Part shown: piece by piece, positions 5,114-5,730 of the stretch
Position numbering within the stretch: position 1 is the stretch's first letter
How the letters are laid out: each line of letters opens with the position of its first letter
NCBI GenBank assembly: GCA_010024525.1
Contig: RGGS01000097.1
Coordinates: forward strand, 1 to 5,730
Source of the DNA: Verrucomicrobiota bacterium
GTDB taxonomy: Bacteria; Verrucomicrobiota; Verrucomicrobiia; Methylacidiphilales; Verrucolacustridaceae
DNA length: 5,730 nucleotides
Direction: 5' to 3'
The notes under the pieces: generated by a model
Seen by the model: only the letters and a program-made list of their open reading frames with translations
Told to the model about the DNA's origin: nothing
Database searches by the model: none
Position numbers and translations under genes: made by a program

Positions 5114-5693
5114 ACTGAAGGAAGAGAGGTTCGGTTCGAGTTCCTACTCCCGGTAACCAACGGGTAGGCAAGGGTGAGAGAAAGGTGTACTCGTTTCCGG
5201 GTGGAACATCCAAAATGTGATTGGGTTTTTTCAGCTTGGAGGCCACAGCGGAGCAGAACTTGTTGGTGGCAAGGCCTTGGGAAATGGTGATTTTTAAGTT
5301 TTCACGAATCAGCTGGGAGAGTCGGACGGCGGATTCTCGAGGGCTGCCATGGGTCGCACCAGTCAGGTCAAGGTAGCCCTCGTCGATCGAACAAATTTCA
5401 ACCTGCGGAGTCAGATCGTAGGCATAGGCAAACATTAGCTGGGAGAAGCGTTCATACTTTTCGAAGTCGCCAGGAACAAGAATCAGTTCCGGACAGAGTT
5501 GCTTGGCCTTGGAGGTAGGCATGGCGGTGCGGACGCCACGGGCGCGGGCTTCGTAACTGGCCGAGGATACCACCCCCCGCTGGGTTCCGCCCACCGCGAT
5601 AGCCTTCCCGCGGAGTCGGGAATCGGCAGCTTGCTCCACCGAAGCGTAAAAGGCATCGGCGTCCAAATGAAGGATGGAGCGAGTCTGGCTCAC
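5097..5693 (-). pseudogene. dinB: DNA polymerase IV (DinB), N-terminal catalytic remnant
   Basis: DinB is a cytoplasmic error-prone translesion polymerase. The 198 surviving residues contain the palm and fingers: LHLDADAFYASVE with metal ligands D11 (and D13) and the aromatic steric-gate position Y16, then SSASYEARARGVRTAMP (43-59), and CSIDEGYLDLTG with the catalytic acidic pair D104/E105. TNKFCSAVASKLKKP (143-157) and the helix-hairpin-helix start LPGVGTRTE (180-188) follow. Just after LFLQFG the frame runs into a TGA at 5097-5099, where the rest of the thumb and little finger should follow in a protein of about 350-400 residues. The continuation is found in another frame (C-terminal remnant). 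The start used is GTG at 5693 (sequence ATGTGAGCC); the frame is open to the window end, so an earlier start cannot be excluded. Catalytic residues are intact, but without thumb and little finger it should not work as a polymerase. Confidence 0.92.
5103..5116 (-). other. Inferred internal deletion junction in dinB
   Basis: Here the N-terminal frame (ending QFGF) meets the C-terminal frame (SDSLHD). In E. coli DinB roughly 100 residues separate the corresponding points, so about 300 nt appear to be missing, in a number not divisible by three. The 8-mer TCGGATTC (minus strand, 5113-5106) can be read as the end of the left block (in QFGF) and as the start of the right block (in SDS), which is what a deletion between short direct repeats would leave. 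The exact breakpoints cannot be set without an intact homologue. Confidence 0.55.
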
Positions 5694-5730
5694 ATGGTGC
5701 GGATGAGACAGGAAACCACACCTTGCAACA

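Noticed and set aside
1..5730. CRISPR arrays, insertion sequences, or a defence system
   Set aside because: No regularly spaced repeats, transposase motifs, terminal inverted repeats or recognised defence proteins were seen.

Overview
The window is bacterial chromosomal DNA, about 55% G+C by eye, densely packed and built from housekeeping, transport and unassigned envelope genes. The overall flavour is consistent with the Verrucomicrobiota/PVC group: a GYF_2 (DUF4339)-type domain fused to a multi-pass membrane region, few clear Shine-Dalgarno sites, a tRNA gene without an encoded CCA, and an SLC45-like sugar porter. This lineage guess is inference only; no rRNA or other diagnostic marker is present.

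Layout, left to right. (1) 1-533, plus: the 3' two thirds of nadC (quinolinate phosphoribosyltransferase), cut by the window edge. (2) 540-785, minus: a small, probably membrane-anchored helical protein of unknown function, tail-to-tail with nadC and 6 bp away. (3) 880-968, minus: tRNA-Ser(GCU) with its long variable arm, with a plausible promoter just upstream. (4) 1016-2323, minus: a 12-helix MFS transporter of the SLC45/GPH-like sugar:cation type. (5) 2374-3096, minus: a secreted or periplasmic, cysteine-free, proline/threonine-rich protein of unknown function, probably co-transcribed with the transporter. (6) 3097-3217: a short divergent promoter region. (7) 3218-4828, plus: a tight three-gene unit with overlapping ends, consisting of a GYF_2-domain membrane protein, a small two-helix membrane protein, and crcB/fluC (fluoride channel). 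(8) 4778-5693, minus: a broken dinB (DNA polymerase IV). Its N-terminal catalytic part and its C-terminal part survive in different frames, but about 100 residues between them are missing.

How the genes work together. NadC belongs to NAD biosynthesis. The transporter and the secreted protein form one likely minus-strand unit. The GYF protein, the small membrane protein and CrcB overlap head-to-tail and are probably translationally coupled, so the two unknown membrane proteins may act with fluoride export or be linked to it only by co-expression. The dinB remnant is convergent with crcB, and its tail overlaps the end of crcB.

The two items most worth a second look are the internal, apparently microhomology-flanked deletion in dinB and the GYF-membrane-crcB operon. 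No mobile element, CRISPR array or clearly new defence system is visible.
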